64,000 nt of DNA from Rheinheimera sp. EpRS3 (GTDB taxonomy: Bacteria; Pseudomonadota; Gammaproteobacteria; Enterobacterales; Alteromonadaceae): assembly GCF_001513785.1 (NCBI RefSeq), contig NZ_LNQS01000001.1, forward strand, positions 1,511,270-1,575,269, read 5' to 3'. The notes beneath the pieces were generated by a model. The model worked only from the letters and a program-made list of their open reading frames with translations. It was not told where the DNA came from and did no database searches. Shown one piece after another: positions 34,654 through 44,347 of this stretch. Both the position numbers and the translations under genes were made by a program. The stretch's first letter is position 1. Each line of letters begins with the position of its first letter.

Positions 34654-37168
34654 TATGAAAAAAGCGACAGCGTCAGCGGCCGATATTAATAAGCTGGCGC
34701 AGATCTGGGCTAACTTACCTGGTTGGGGCAGCCTGGCGGCGGTAAACCACAGCACTATTGGCTTGCGCTTTATGGTTACCGGCATGGTGTTCTTTCTGAT
34801 CGGCGGTGTGCTGGCGATGTTGATCCGCACGCAGTTAGCGTTACCGGAACAAAGCATCCTTAGTGCTGATGTTTACGGCCAGCTGTTTAGCATGCATGGC
34901 AGTGTAATGATGTTTTTGTTTGCTATACCGGTACTGGAAGGTTTAGCCATATATCTGATCCCGAAGATGACCGGCAGCCGTGACTTACTGTTCCCGCGTC
35001 TCAGCGCGCTGGGTTACTACTGCTATCTGTTTGGCGGCATTATTATTATGTTCAGCCTGGTGCTGGGCATTGCGCCGGCTTCCGGCTGGTTTATGTATAC
35101 GCCACTTAGCAGTAGCGAATTTTCGCCTGGGCCGGGCTCAGATTTCTGGTTACTGGGTATTACTTTTGTCGAAATTTCTGCCATGGCAGCCGGTATTGAA
35201 CTGACAGTGTCTATTTTATGCAGCCGGGCCAAAGGCATGACACTAAGCCGGATGCCGTTGTTTTGCTGGTATATTCTGGTGATGGCGCTGATGATCGTAT
35301 TTGGTTTTCCGCCGCTTATTCTTGCCAGTATTCTGCTTGAGCTGGAGCGTGCTGCCGGTATGCCGTTCTTTACTGTGGCGGCAGGGGGCGATCCGCTGTT
35401 GTGGCAGCACTTGTTCTGGTTGTTTGGCCACCCTGAGGTGTACATCATTTTTCTGCCGGCGGCCGGTATTGTCTCAACCCTGATCCCGGTATTCAGCGGC
35501 CGACCGATTGTCGGTTATCGCTGGGTGGTAATCGGCATTATTTTAACCGGCTTTATCAGTTTTGGCCTTTGGGTACACCATATGTTCACGGTGGGTATTC
35601 CGCAGCTGGCGCAGGCATTTTTTTCCGTTGCCAGTATGTTGGTGGCGGTGCCTACTGCTATTCAGGTATTTGCCTGGCTGGCAACGCTGTGGTACGGCAA
35701 GGTAGTGTTTCGTTTGCCGATGCTGTGGATCTGTGGTTTTCTGCTGATTTTTGTTTGTGGCGGCCTGACCGGCGTTATGCTGGCACTGGTACCATTTAAC
35801 TGGCAGGTACATGACACGCACTTTGTGGTGGCGCATATGCACTATGTGTTGGTGGGCGGCATGTTTTTCCCGTTGATTGCCGGCTTGTATTATTGGCTGC
35901 CATTGGTGTCTGGCCGTATGCCGTCTGAGAAGATTGGCCGCTGGGGATTTTGGCTGACATTCACCGGTTTTAACCTAACCTTTTTGCTGATGCATCTGAC
36001 CGGCCTGCTGGGTATGCCGCGACGGGTTTATACCTATGAAGCTGGGCTGGGCTGGGACTGGCTTAATCTGCTGTCGTCGGTCGGCAGCTTTATTATGGCA
36101 ATTGGCGTGGCGATGGTGCTGCTGGATTTACTGCTGCATTTTTGGTTTGGCAAGCGCGCCAGTGCTAACCCCTGGCATGCTGATACGCTGGAATGGGCGC
36201 TGGATATGCCACCGGCACAGTATAATTTTGCCTCGTTGCCGGTAGTCACCAGCCGTCAGCCACTGTGGCACGACCCGACATTACCGCAACGTATTGCCGC
36301 CGGAGAAGGTGGTATGGCAGACGCCGCCAGCGGCCGCCGGGAAAACTGGGGCACGTCGGCCGTAAGCGCCCGCGTAGTGCAAACACTGCATCTGCCCGGC
36401 AACTCGTGGTGGCCGCTGTACAGTGCCCTGGCGCTGGCAATGGTTTGTATCAGCTTGCTATGCCGCTGGTATCCGCTGGCATTGCTTGCTGCTGCCGGCG
36501 CATTGGTATTGCTGCTGTGCTGGAGCTGGGACAACGGTGCCAATCTACAACCCACAGCATCGCCTGGCGATGCTGAGCTGGCTTTGCCATTAGAGAGCCA
36601 AAGCACAGACGGGCCCGGCCGCTGGGGCATGGTAGTAACCTTACTGGCAAATGGCGCACTGTTTATGGCATTGCTGTTTGGCTGGTTTTACCTGTGGACA
36701 GCGGCACCGCAATGGTCGGCGCCTGCGGATGGGCCACTGCCGGTAACACTATTGCTGCTGTGTGGTGCCCTGGCAAGTGTTGCGGTATGGCAGTTTAACC
36801 GGTTGAGTGTGCAACTGGCTGATGGCCAAGACAGCCATTTACACAGGCAGTTATGGCTTTGTGTTTTAACCGGCAGCGCGCATTTTATATTGTTACTGAG
36901 CTTATTTATTATGGCGCCCCTGGCCTATACCAGCAGCGCACATGATGCAGTGATTATGGTTATTTTACTGTATTTGCTCGGCCATGCCGGCCTGGCTGTA
37001 ATATTAACAATGTTACAGGCGCTAAGGGTGGCGCGGGGTTATGTTAGTAAGCAACGGCCTTACGAGCCTCAGGTGGTAAAACCCTTCTGGTTTTATTATC
37101 TGAGTGTTTACTGGCTTAGCATTGGGCTGTTTTTTATTTTACCGCTTGGCTGGGGGCCGCTGTTATGA
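34646..37168 (+). CDS. Cytochrome c oxidase subunit I-III fusion
   Basis: 840 residues. Residues about 1-590 are subunit I: haem a His in FSMHGSVMMF, HPEVY (CuB His, the proton-path Glu of A1-type oxidases, and the cross-linked Tyr), the HH pair in WVHHMFTVG, and VVAHMHYVLVGG with the two haem His. A linker of about 50 residues joins to a subunit III domain (about 640-840: NGALFMALLFGWFYLWTAAPQW onward, five helices). AGGAG 10 bases before the ATG; overlaps coxB by 8 bases. Fused I-III proteins are known in some caa3-like branches. It reduces O2 and pumps protons in the inner membrane. Confidence 0.95.
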   Translation: MTDMKKATASAADINKLAQIWANLPGWGSLAAVNHSTIGLRFMVTGMVFFLIGGVLAMLIRTQLALPEQSILSADVYGQLFSMHGSVMMFLFAIPVLEGLAIYLIPKMTGSRDLLFPRLSALGYYCYLFGGIIIMFSLVLGIAPASGWFMYTPLSSSEFSPGPGSDFWLLGITFVEISAMAAGIELTVSILCSRAKGMTLSRMPLFCWYILVMALMIVFGFPPLILASILLELERAAGMPFFTVAAGGDPLLWQHLFWLFGHPEVYIIFLPAAGIVSTLIPVFSGRPIVGYRWVVIGIILTGFISFGLWVHHMFTVGIPQLAQAFFSVASMLVAVPTAIQVFAWLATLWYGKVVFRLPMLWICGFLLIFVCGGLTGVMLALVPFNWQVHDTHFVVAHMHYVLVGGMFFPLIAGLYYWLPLVSGRMPSEKIGRWGFWLTFTGFNLTFLLMHLTGLLGMPRRVYTYEAGLGWDWLNLLSSVGSFIMAIGVAMVLLDLLLHFWFGKRASANPWHADTLEWALDMPPAQYNFASLPVVTSRQPLWHDPTLPQRIAAGEGGMADAASGRRENWGTSAVSARVVQTLHLPGNSWWPLYSALALAMVCISLLCRWYPLALLAAAGALVLLLCWSWDNGANLQPTASPGDAELALPLESQSTDGPGRWGMVVTLLANGALFMALLFGWFYLWTAAPQWSAPADGPLPVTLLLLCGALASVAVWQFNRLSVQLADGQDSHLHRQLWLCVLTGSAHFILLLSLFIMAPLAYTSSAHDAVIMVILLYLLGHAGLAVILTMLQALRVARGYVSKQRPYEPQVVKPFWFYYLSVYWLSIGLFFILPLGWGPLL

Positions 37169-37527
37169 GCTGGCGGCGCTGGTGTAAACCGGGCCACCCG
37201 GCCCAGTTGGTGCTGGGGCTTAATCTCTGGGGGATCTGGTTTATTGCTATGTATGCCGGGTTATCGGTAGTGTGTCAGTTTGTAGCACCTGCGCCGCAAG
37301 ATGGCGCTGCCAACTGGCTGAATTATGCACTTTTCGGCTTAACATTGATTGTTATAACACTGTTATTGCTGCTGGCAGGGCGGGGCTGGCGCTATTGCCA
37401 GAGCGTGCAGCAAGACAGCCGCCCGCAACGTTTTATTGCTTACGTTAGCACCGTTTTATATTTAATGGCTGCACTGGCGACACTGGCCGGTGCATTACCT
37501 GTGCTGGTATTACCGCCATGTATTTAA
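37165..37527 (+). CDS. Small membrane protein of the oxidase operon
   Basis: 120 residues, three hydrophobic helices (about 17-38, 52-72, 90-115). Overlaps the fusion oxidase gene by 4 bases and ctaG by 10, so it is translated with them. Position and size suggest a subunit IV-like or assembly protein, but the sequence shows no motif I know. Confidence 0.7.
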   Translation: MSWRRWCKPGHPAQLVLGLNLWGIWFIAMYAGLSVVCQFVAPAPQDGAANWLNYALFGLTLIVITLLLLLAGRGWRYCQSVQQDSRPQRFIAYVSTVLYLMAALATLAGALPVLVLPPCI

Positions 37528-38345
37528 GCCTGCGCTTACATAGCTGGCGTTTAGTGTGGCTGTTGGCGCTTAGCAGCCTTAGCCTGCCGTTACAGGCGCA
37601 CAGTGTGCTACAAAGTGACGGCGAATCATTCTGGGCTGCGCTGATTGCGATACTGCTGTTAGCAGTATTTTGGCTGCTATATCTGCTTGGCAGTGTAAAG
37701 CGCCGGCCAGCGCTGTGGCAGGCATTGTTGTTTCATCTTGGCTGTATCTTGTGTGCTTTTGCCGTGACCGGGCCGCTGGATGACTGGGCAGAAATCAGCG
37801 CCAGCGCCCATATGGTGCAACATATGCTGTTTATGGTGGTAATAGCACCGCTATGGGCACTAAGCCAGCCGTTAGCTCAGTTTGCTGCTATCACCGGCAG
37901 TTGGGGCCGGCTAGTCTGGCAACCTTTGCTAAAGCTGAGCCATTATCCGCTTAGCCTGGCTTATTTGCATGCTGCCGTTGTCTGGTTTTGGCATACACCA
38001 CACTTTTATGTGCTGGCGCTGGAACAGCCGTGGTGGCATCTGGTTGAGCATATTTGCTTTATGTTCACCGCGGCAATGTTGTGGTGGGCGGTGTTGCAGT
38101 GCAACGAGCGTAACCGCTCCTGGGCGTTGCTGGCGCTGTTGTTTACGCTGATGCATACCGGCTTTCTCGGTGCGATTCTGACCTTTGCCGACAGCTTACT
38201 GTATTACCCGACACATCAGCTCAGCGATCAGCAATTGGCCGGTTTGCTGATGTGGGTACCCGGCGCACTGCCTTATATACTGGCTGCGGCCTGGCTGGGT
38301 TATCGCTGGCTGCGCAGTGTGGCGGCAAATAATGATGCCGGCTGA
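37518..38345 (+). CDS. ctaG: Cytochrome c oxidase assembly factor CtaG (caa3 type)
   Basis: 275 residues with a leader and about seven helices; family marks VTGPLDDWAEISASAHMVQHMLFMVVIAPLWALSQP, LHAAVVWFWHTPHFYVLAL and HLVEHICFMFTAAMLWWAV. It is needed for making active caa3-type oxidase in Bacillus; it is not the Cox11-like CtaG. Last gene of the oxidase operon; only two bases separate its stop from that of the convergent transglutaminase gene. Confidence 0.92.
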   Translation: MYLSLRLHSWRLVWLLALSSLSLPLQAHSVLQSDGESFWAALIAILLLAVFWLLYLLGSVKRRPALWQALLFHLGCILCAFAVTGPLDDWAEISASAHMVQHMLFMVVIAPLWALSQPLAQFAAITGSWGRLVWQPLLKLSHYPLSLAYLHAAVVWFWHTPHFYVLALEQPWWHLVEHICFMFTAAMLWWAVLQCNERNRSWALLALLFTLMHTGFLGAILTFADSLLYYPTHQLSDQQLAGLLMWVPGALPYILAAAWLGYRWLRSVAANNDAG

Positions 38346-38347
38346 TA

Positions 38348-39229
38348 TTAGTCAGCCAGCGGTACCACATCTACCGCTACGCTAAGCTGATGCTCGCCGT
38401 TGCCGTGTAGTATGCCTTTTAGCGGCACTACATCGGCGTAATCGCGGCCCCAGGCCAGTGTCAGGTGCTGCTCGTCGGCCAGAATATTATTGGTCGGGTC
38501 AAAGTCTATCCAGCCCAGCGTGGGCTCAAACACGGCAAACCAGGCGTGCGAGGCATCGGCGCCAACCAGACGCGGTTGGCCCTCTGGTGGCCGGGTTTCC
38601 AGATAGCCACTAACGTAACGCGCCGGTATACCGACACAGCGCAGGCAGCTGATCGCCAGTTGGGCAAAATCCTGACATACGCCTCTTTTATGCGCTAACA
38701 CTTCAGATAAAGGCGTGACTACGGTACTGAATTCCGGATCGTACTGAAATTCGGTAAATATAAGCTGGTTTAATGCCTGTGCCAACTGCAGTATATTCTG
38801 CCCGGGTTGCATTAATGGCGTTATTAACGCTTTAGCAGCGGGCAGCAGCGGGATCATCCGGCTGGCATGCTGACACAATAAGGCGTCTAAGGTTGTTGCA
38901 TCGGTATGCTGGCGTAAATGGGCAAATAGCCCGTTGCTGTCGGTAGCATCACGTATTTTTAAAATATTATGCCGAGGCACAACCTGCAGTGTGCTGCGGG
39001 ACGTGACACTGAGTAGTTTATGTGGCGGCTGTACATGAATAAAGTGCTGGGTATTACCAAAGCTGTCGGTGCGTTGCTGTATTGACGAAGGCGCGGGGGT
39101 TACGCTTAAGCTGCTGTGTTCTACCTGCTGGTAAGGCAACTGGCGCGGGGTTAACCAGGCCAGGTTATAGCTGTTTGCCACTGTCTGGGCGTAACGATAT
39201 TCGGTTTGGTGAATAAGCTGATATTTCAT
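38348..39229 (-). CDS. Transglutaminase-like protease-fold protein
   Basis: 293 residues from ATG 39229, which overlaps the stop of the gene before (TAATG). N-terminal beta domain (YQLIHQTEYRYAQTVANSYNLAWLTPR, the Bact_transglu_N type), then the catalytic core: Cys in KRGVCQDFAQLAISCLRCVGIPARYVSGYL, His in ADASHAWFAVFEPTLGWIDFDPTN, and the Asp of that last segment. In this gene family the enzyme is thought to act on peptides joined by the ATP-grasp ligases encoded upstream. Confidence 0.93.
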   Translation of the reverse strand: MKYQLIHQTEYRYAQTVANSYNLAWLTPRQLPYQQVEHSSLSVTPAPSSIQQRTDSFGNTQHFIHVQPPHKLLSVTSRSTLQVVPRHNILKIRDATDSNGLFAHLRQHTDATTLDALLCQHASRMIPLLPAAKALITPLMQPGQNILQLAQALNQLIFTEFQYDPEFSTVVTPLSEVLAHKRGVCQDFAQLAISCLRCVGIPARYVSGYLETRPPEGQPRLVGADASHAWFAVFEPTLGWIDFDPTNNILADEQHLTLAWGRDYADVVPLKGILHGNGEHQLSVAVDVVPLAD

Positions 39230-41709
39230 TAAAAACTCTGCCACTGGCTGCTTAAATCAGCATGATTAAAGTATGACAAGGTTACGCTGTCGGACAGCTG
39301 GCGCAGCGTTTGTTGCAATTGGTGCAACAGCAAATTCAGGCCGGGCAGTGCATGCTGCTGAGCGTCAAACAGCTGTTGCAGGTCAATTTGCTGTAGCAAC
39401 GCGACCAGTTCCATAGCCAGGCGCTGCTCGCGGCTCAGGCTTACGCTGGCGTCATTATGTAACGCTGGCAGTTTTTCGGTCTGGCGTAGTAAGCGGGCAC
39501 ACTGATAGCTAACTGAACGTGGCGTGCTGTCGTCCAGTAGCAGCAAATCCATAATCGCCAACGGGTGCAATTCGGTGTGATAGCGCCGCCGGTAAGTCAT
39601 TAATGTATCGGCCAGGCGCAGCAGGGCTTCCATCAGAGCATCGGTTGGCGGGGTATTGGCAAACACCGCCTGCAGCAGGCTGCAGCTTTGCTGGGCACGT
39701 TCTAAATGCTGGCCAAGATCCATAAAACGTAGCGTTTGGGTGCGGCTCATGGTTTCGTTGTTCAGGCCGTAAATGGCAGTTTGCAACAGTACTATTTCAT
39801 CCAGGGTGCGTAATAAGGCTGCTGGTTGCTGCCACTGCGGCCGAGCTGGCCACTGGTAGATAGCGCTTTGCAGTTTATCCAGCACATACCAGGTGTCTTC
39901 ACCGAAATATTCGCGTACCGACTGGGCGTTATACAGCAGGTTTTTCAGTATTGCCACCACGCCGGTGGCATTATCGGCACTGAAGAGTTTGTCCAGCGCC
40001 GGTTGCAAGCCTGGTAACGATTGTTCTGCGCCGTCATCCATGCTGCTGTTGGCGCGCAAGCAAAAACTCAACAGACAGCGTGCATCCTGCTGGCCGGTGT
40101 CGCTGGTATCGCTATTATTGAGCAGTGTCAACGCGGCCCGTAGTGCGCGGCAAATCAGGTTAAGCCGCTCGTTATAACGGCCAAGCCAGAATAAATGGTC
40201 GGCCACCCGGCTGGGTAACAAACCGGATTGGCGCGACAGCGTCACCTGATGTTTAGCGCTTTGCAGTAAGCTGACTGCCTGAGCTTTATTAGCTAGTACC
40301 CAAACGTCTTTGGCGGTAAAGCCGGCGCTAAAACCTGCCCGGTCAGAACGTTGCAGCGTTTGGCTATTTGTACTTACCCGGCCCAGAGCGCCCGGCATAA
40401 CCGCGACGTCGGCCTGGCCGCCGTCGCGATCAGTCAGCAGGCTGAAAATACGCAGCACACCGGCCTGCGGTTGTAATTCGCCTTTTTTATCGCAACAGGG
40501 CAACTGGCTTAGCGGCAGCAGTTGGCGGGCAATATAGGCCGTGGGTTGCTGTGCTACCTGTTGCCATAACGCTGTTAGCTCAGCAGGGGCCAGGTCGGCC
40601 AGTTGCCATTGCTGGGCGCTTAACAGATGCTGCAGGCAATAGTCGTGGCGGGCTGTTTGTACTTGTGTTAGCTGAGCGGCGTTACCGCACCACAGTGCCG
40701 GTACGGTGGGCAATAGCAAGGGCTGTTGCAGCAAAAATTCGCAGCAGCGGGATAAAAACGGCAACAGCGCACCCGAGTCGAGCAGGGCACTGCCGGGTGG
40801 GTTAACACATAACAACTGGTTTTGCCGGATGCTTTGCAGTAAGCCTGCACTGCCACTGCTGCCGGGTTCCAGCTCCAGCGGATCACAGCTGCTGTCTGGC
40901 AGATAGCGCAGCAAACTTTGCAGGGGCTGCAGGCCGCTAAGGGTTTTTAACCACAGCTTGCTGTCTTTAAACATCAGATCAGCACCGTGCACCAGCGCAA
41001 TATCAAGGTAGTTGGCTAAAAAGGCATGCTCAAAATAGGCTGCGTCACGCTTATTGTGGGTCATTAAGCCTGCCAGTTTGTGTTCATTGTCGCTTTGGCA
41101 GCCTTGTTGCAACAACTGTTGCAACTGGCGGAAAAACCCCGCCAGCTGGCTTTTTTTAACGCTGGAGTTCAGCTCCGTTGTGGTGTTGTTAAACGCCAGT
41201 CGGTGCTCCAGCACATAACCTAAACCGGCCGGCAACTGGGTGTTGTCACTGTAGGCACAAAACTGGCCATCGCTGTTGCGGCCAATATCAGTGGCCAGCA
41301 TAGGCAGCCAGGATGCGGTATCAATTAAATTGGCGCAGGGTAGCAGGTAGTCTTTATTTAAAAAAATTACTTCTGGCGGAATAACCTGTTGCTGTAATAA
41401 CTGCTGCGGGCCGTATAAATCGTGCAGAATTGCATTTAACAACTGATGGCGCTGGGCAATGCCGGCTTCAAGTTGCTGCCACTGGGCTTCACTAATCAGC
41501 CAGGGCATTAAATCCAGCTGACGTTGTTGCTGGTGCCAGGGATCAAAGGTTGTGCCGTTTTCCCGCAACTGGTGCTGCAATTCGCTATACAGCTGTTGCA
41601 GGCGCTGTGCCGGTTGACGCTGCCACCAATACAGTAACTGGCGCCATTGCGGCAAATCCTGCCAGTTTTGCTGTTCGTGGATAGGCTGTGGCATAACGCT
41701 CACTGACAT
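39229..41709 (-). CDS. Fusion of a degenerate type 2 ATP-grasp domain and an alpha-E domain
   Basis: 826 residues; GGAG precedes the ATG. Residues about 60-490 align to the circularly permuted ATP-grasp protein encoded at 42702-44159, and about 500-826 to the alpha-E protein at 41730-42698 (VADHLFWLGRYNERLNLICRALRAALTLL opens it). The ATP-grasp half looks inactive: LEDNLRVPSG of the neighbour reads YSDNTQLPAG here, the YRRVDD block is lost, and nothing replaces VVKPANESGGYG. It may be a scaffold or regulatory subunit. Central gene of the operon. Confidence 0.9.
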   Translation of the reverse strand: MSVSVMPQPIHEQQNWQDLPQWRQLLYWWQRQPAQRLQQLYSELQHQLRENGTTFDPWHQQQRQLDLMPWLISEAQWQQLEAGIAQRHQLLNAILHDLYGPQQLLQQQVIPPEVIFLNKDYLLPCANLIDTASWLPMLATDIGRNSDGQFCAYSDNTQLPAGLGYVLEHRLAFNNTTTELNSSVKKSQLAGFFRQLQQLLQQGCQSDNEHKLAGLMTHNKRDAAYFEHAFLANYLDIALVHGADLMFKDSKLWLKTLSGLQPLQSLLRYLPDSSCDPLELEPGSSGSAGLLQSIRQNQLLCVNPPGSALLDSGALLPFLSRCCEFLLQQPLLLPTVPALWCGNAAQLTQVQTARHDYCLQHLLSAQQWQLADLAPAELTALWQQVAQQPTAYIARQLLPLSQLPCCDKKGELQPQAGVLRIFSLLTDRDGGQADVAVMPGALGRVSTNSQTLQRSDRAGFSAGFTAKDVWVLANKAQAVSLLQSAKHQVTLSRQSGLLPSRVADHLFWLGRYNERLNLICRALRAALTLLNNSDTSDTGQQDARCLLSFCLRANSSMDDGAEQSLPGLQPALDKLFSADNATGVVAILKNLLYNAQSVREYFGEDTWYVLDKLQSAIYQWPARPQWQQPAALLRTLDEIVLLQTAIYGLNNETMSRTQTLRFMDLGQHLERAQQSCSLLQAVFANTPPTDALMEALLRLADTLMTYRRRYHTELHPLAIMDLLLLDDSTPRSVSYQCARLLRQTEKLPALHNDASVSLSREQRLAMELVALLQQIDLQQLFDAQQHALPGLNLLLHQLQQTLRQLSDSVTLSYFNHADLSSQWQSF

Positions 41710-41729
41710 ACTGCTCCTGTGCGGGTTAA

Positions 41730-42698
41730 TCAGGCAGAAAGCTGGGCTCTGCTAAGATTTTCTGCCGGTGTGGCAATCACTTTGTGCAGGTTAATAATAC
41801 CGGCCTGAATATGATCAATCAGCTGGTGCAACTGCTCTGTCGACAACTCGGTCAGCGGCTCTGTTTTAAGCAGAGCCTGTAACTGATGCACTTGTTGCAA
41901 GATGCTGATGCTGTGCGGTAAGCCTTTAGCCGACGCGGCAACACGGTTTAAACAATAGGCGATAGAGCGCGGAAAATCCGCATACGTCAGCAGGTAATCA
42001 ATGGCATCGACGTCACCGCTTTGGTGCGCCAGATAATAATGGTACGACTCTATACCGCCAAGGGCATTAAGAATAGAGGTCCAGCGAAACTTAGGCCGCT
42101 TAATCTGTGTAGGCTGCAGCTGTTGTAGCACCATCACATCCATAATACGGGTAGTCATATCGGCGCGCTCTAAATGGCGGCCAATATTAAATAAGTCAAA
42201 GGCATCGCTGCGCAGCATTACGCCATCCAGCACACCTACTACCATCTGGCAGCGGCGGCTGACTTCAGTCATCAGGTTATAGCGCTGTTGCCGCCCGCCC
42301 GGTTGCTGGCAGTGCTGCTGTAAAAATATGTCCAGTTTATTCAGCTCTTCCCACATATCACGCGGAATAAGCTGGCGGATAGAACGGGCGTTGTATTTAA
42401 GCTGGCTGCAGGTGTGCCGTATGGATACCGTACTGGCACTGTTACTGATCAAATGTGCCATAACAGCATATTCTATACTAGCTTGCTCGGGCGTGGCATC
42501 TGGCGGTAACTGATAGTTTGCCAGTGCGGTTTTGCTGTCCAGCCCCATCACATCCAGCAATACCGGCCAGCTGAACTGGGTATCTTTATGGCTGTCAATT
42601 AACAGGTGGCTGGTGGCATTAACCAGCCGGGCGGTGTCGTCTAACCGTTCCAGATAGCGGCCAAGCCAGAAAATATTATCTACAGATTTCAGTAGCAT
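41730..42698 (-). CDS. Alpha-E domain protein (DUF403)
   Basis: 322 residues, all-helical, opening MLLKSVDNIFWLGRYLERLDDTARLVNATSHLLID, the alpha-E signature with its conserved Glu/Arg. The family is found nearly always beside circularly permuted ATP-grasp and transglutaminase genes and is proposed to belong to a peptide-synthesis system of unknown product. Starts 3 bases after the ATP-grasp stop. Confidence 0.93.
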   Translation of the reverse strand: MLLKSVDNIFWLGRYLERLDDTARLVNATSHLLIDSHKDTQFSWPVLLDVMGLDSKTALANYQLPPDATPEQASIEYAVMAHLISNSASTVSIRHTCSQLKYNARSIRQLIPRDMWEELNKLDIFLQQHCQQPGGRQQRYNLMTEVSRRCQMVVGVLDGVMLRSDAFDLFNIGRHLERADMTTRIMDVMVLQQLQPTQIKRPKFRWTSILNALGGIESYHYYLAHQSGDVDAIDYLLTYADFPRSIAYCLNRVAASAKGLPHSISILQQVHQLQALLKTEPLTELSTEQLHQLIDHIQAGIINLHKVIATPAENLSRAQLSA

Positions 42699-42701
42699 AG
42701 T

Positions 42702-44159
42702 TTATACCTCATCGTTGATAATCCAGGTGTCTTTACTGCCGCCACCTTGTGACGAATTTACCACCAGTGAGCCGCGCTTCAGTGCCACCCGGCTTAAACC
42801 ACCGGTAGTGCAGTACAGCTCTTTTCCCTGCAAAATAAACGGCCGTAAATCCAGATGCCGCGGCTCCAGTGCGCCGTCGCACAGCGTAGGTGCGGTAGAC
42901 AGGTTCAGTGTAGGCTGGGCTATAAAATTGCGCGGGTTGGCTTTAATGGCCTCGGCCATTTGTTGCTGCTCTGCCAGAGTAGAGCGCGGGCCAATTAAAA
43001 TGCCGTAACCGCCTGATTCATTAGCCGGTTTTACCACCAGTTTATCCAGGTTGGCCAGCACATAGCTTTTTTGCTTTGGGTCCAGGCATAAAAAGGTTTC
43101 AACATTATCAATCAGCGGTTTTTCGCCCAGATAATACTGAATAATCTGTGGTACATAGGCGTAAACCACTTTGTCATCTGCGACACCGGAGCCGGGGGCA
43201 TTGGCTATAGACACATTGCCTTTGGCCCAGGCTTTAATCAGGCCCGCAATGCCCAGCACCGAGTCGGGCCGAAATGCCTGGGGATCAATAAAAACATCAT
43301 CCACGCGGCGGTAAATAACATCAACCCGTTGTTTACCGTGTAGTTTCTTTAAGTACACAATGTCATCTTCAACAAATAAATCGGTATTTTCGGCCAGCTC
43401 TATACCGGTTTGCTGCGCCAGAAAGCTGTGTTCAAAATAAGCCGAGTTATAAATGCCTGGCGTGAGCAGCACTATGCAGGGCACATCACTGTGGCGGGGG
43501 GAGAGTGATGCCAGCATGCGCCACAGCTGGTGTGGGTAATCGTCTACCGGGTAAATGGTTGATTCAGCAAACAACTCCGGAAAGACCCGTTTCATTACGG
43601 TGCGGTTTTCCAGCATGTAAGAGACACCGGACGGCACCCGCAGGTTATCTTCCAGTACCAGAAAGCGGCCGTCTTCATCACGAACCAAATCAGTGCCGCA
43701 AATATTAGCCCACACGCCAAAACGGGGCGAAATGCCCTGACATGGTGCAAGGTAGTTGCGTGATTGCAGCACCAAATCTGCCGGTACCACACCGTCTTTC
43801 AGAATATTTTGTTTGTTGTACAAGTCATCAATAAACAGGTTTAGTGCAGTTAAACGCTGCTTTAACCCGGCGCTGGTAGTTTGCCATTCGGTGCTGGGGA
43901 TAGTGCGTGGCATCACATCCAGCGGCCAGGCCCGGTCGATATTATTGCCATCGCTGTATAGCGTAAAACACACGCCCATATCGCTAATGGTTTGATTTAA
44001 CTGATCTTGTCGCTGGCACAGTTCAGTCGCACCATGTTTATCAATAAAGCGGGCAATCGCCGCTGCTACTGGTCTTACACTGCCGTCACTGCTAACCAGT
44101 TCATCAAAACAGTTTTCGGTTAACGGATAACCACCGCGGGTAAAGCTTTTTACACTCAT
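42702..44159 (-). CDS. Circularly permuted type 2 ATP-grasp protein (DUF404/DUF407)
   Basis: 485 residues from ATG 44159, chosen for AAGGAG 7 bases upstream. Opens FTRGGYPLTENCFDELV; retains the nucleotide and metal motifs of the family: GRFLVLEDNLRVPSGVSY, YRRVDDVFIDP, NAPGSGVADDKVVYAYVP and VVKPANESGGYGILIGP. Predicted to join an amine to a carboxylate in an ATP-dependent way. First gene of the four-gene operon ending with the transglutaminase. Confidence 0.93.
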   Translation of the reverse strand: MSVKSFTRGGYPLTENCFDELVSSDGSVRPVAAAIARFIDKHGATELCQRQDQLNQTISDMGVCFTLYSDGNNIDRAWPLDVMPRTIPSTEWQTTSAGLKQRLTALNLFIDDLYNKQNILKDGVVPADLVLQSRNYLAPCQGISPRFGVWANICGTDLVRDEDGRFLVLEDNLRVPSGVSYMLENRTVMKRVFPELFAESTIYPVDDYPHQLWRMLASLSPRHSDVPCIVLLTPGIYNSAYFEHSFLAQQTGIELAENTDLFVEDDIVYLKKLHGKQRVDVIYRRVDDVFIDPQAFRPDSVLGIAGLIKAWAKGNVSIANAPGSGVADDKVVYAYVPQIIQYYLGEKPLIDNVETFLCLDPKQKSYVLANLDKLVVKPANESGGYGILIGPRSTLAEQQQMAEAIKANPRNFIAQPTLNLSTAPTLCDGALEPRHLDLRPFILQGKELYCTTGGLSRVALKRGSLVVNSSQGGGSKDTWIINDEV

Positions 44160-44260
44160 CAGCAACTCCTTGCACCGCACAGCAGACAGAATGCTGTTCA
44201 TAACAGATACAGAGCAAAGGTTGTGCCACTGCATGATCTAGATAAAAAGTGCAGATAAAA

Positions 44261-44290
44261 AAGCCCCGCCGGTTTGTAACGGCGGGGCTT
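44261..44290 (-). terminator. Rho-independent terminator
   Basis: Stem AAGCCCCGCCG / CGGCGGGGCTT with an 8-base loop; on the minus strand it is followed by TTTTTTATC. It ends the lacI-isomerase transcript whose last gene stops at 44348. Confidence 0.88.
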
Positions 44291-44347
44291 ATAGTATCTT
44301 AAGTTGCAGTACCCTGGGGTGCGGATTACGGGCTGCAAAGCAAAGGT

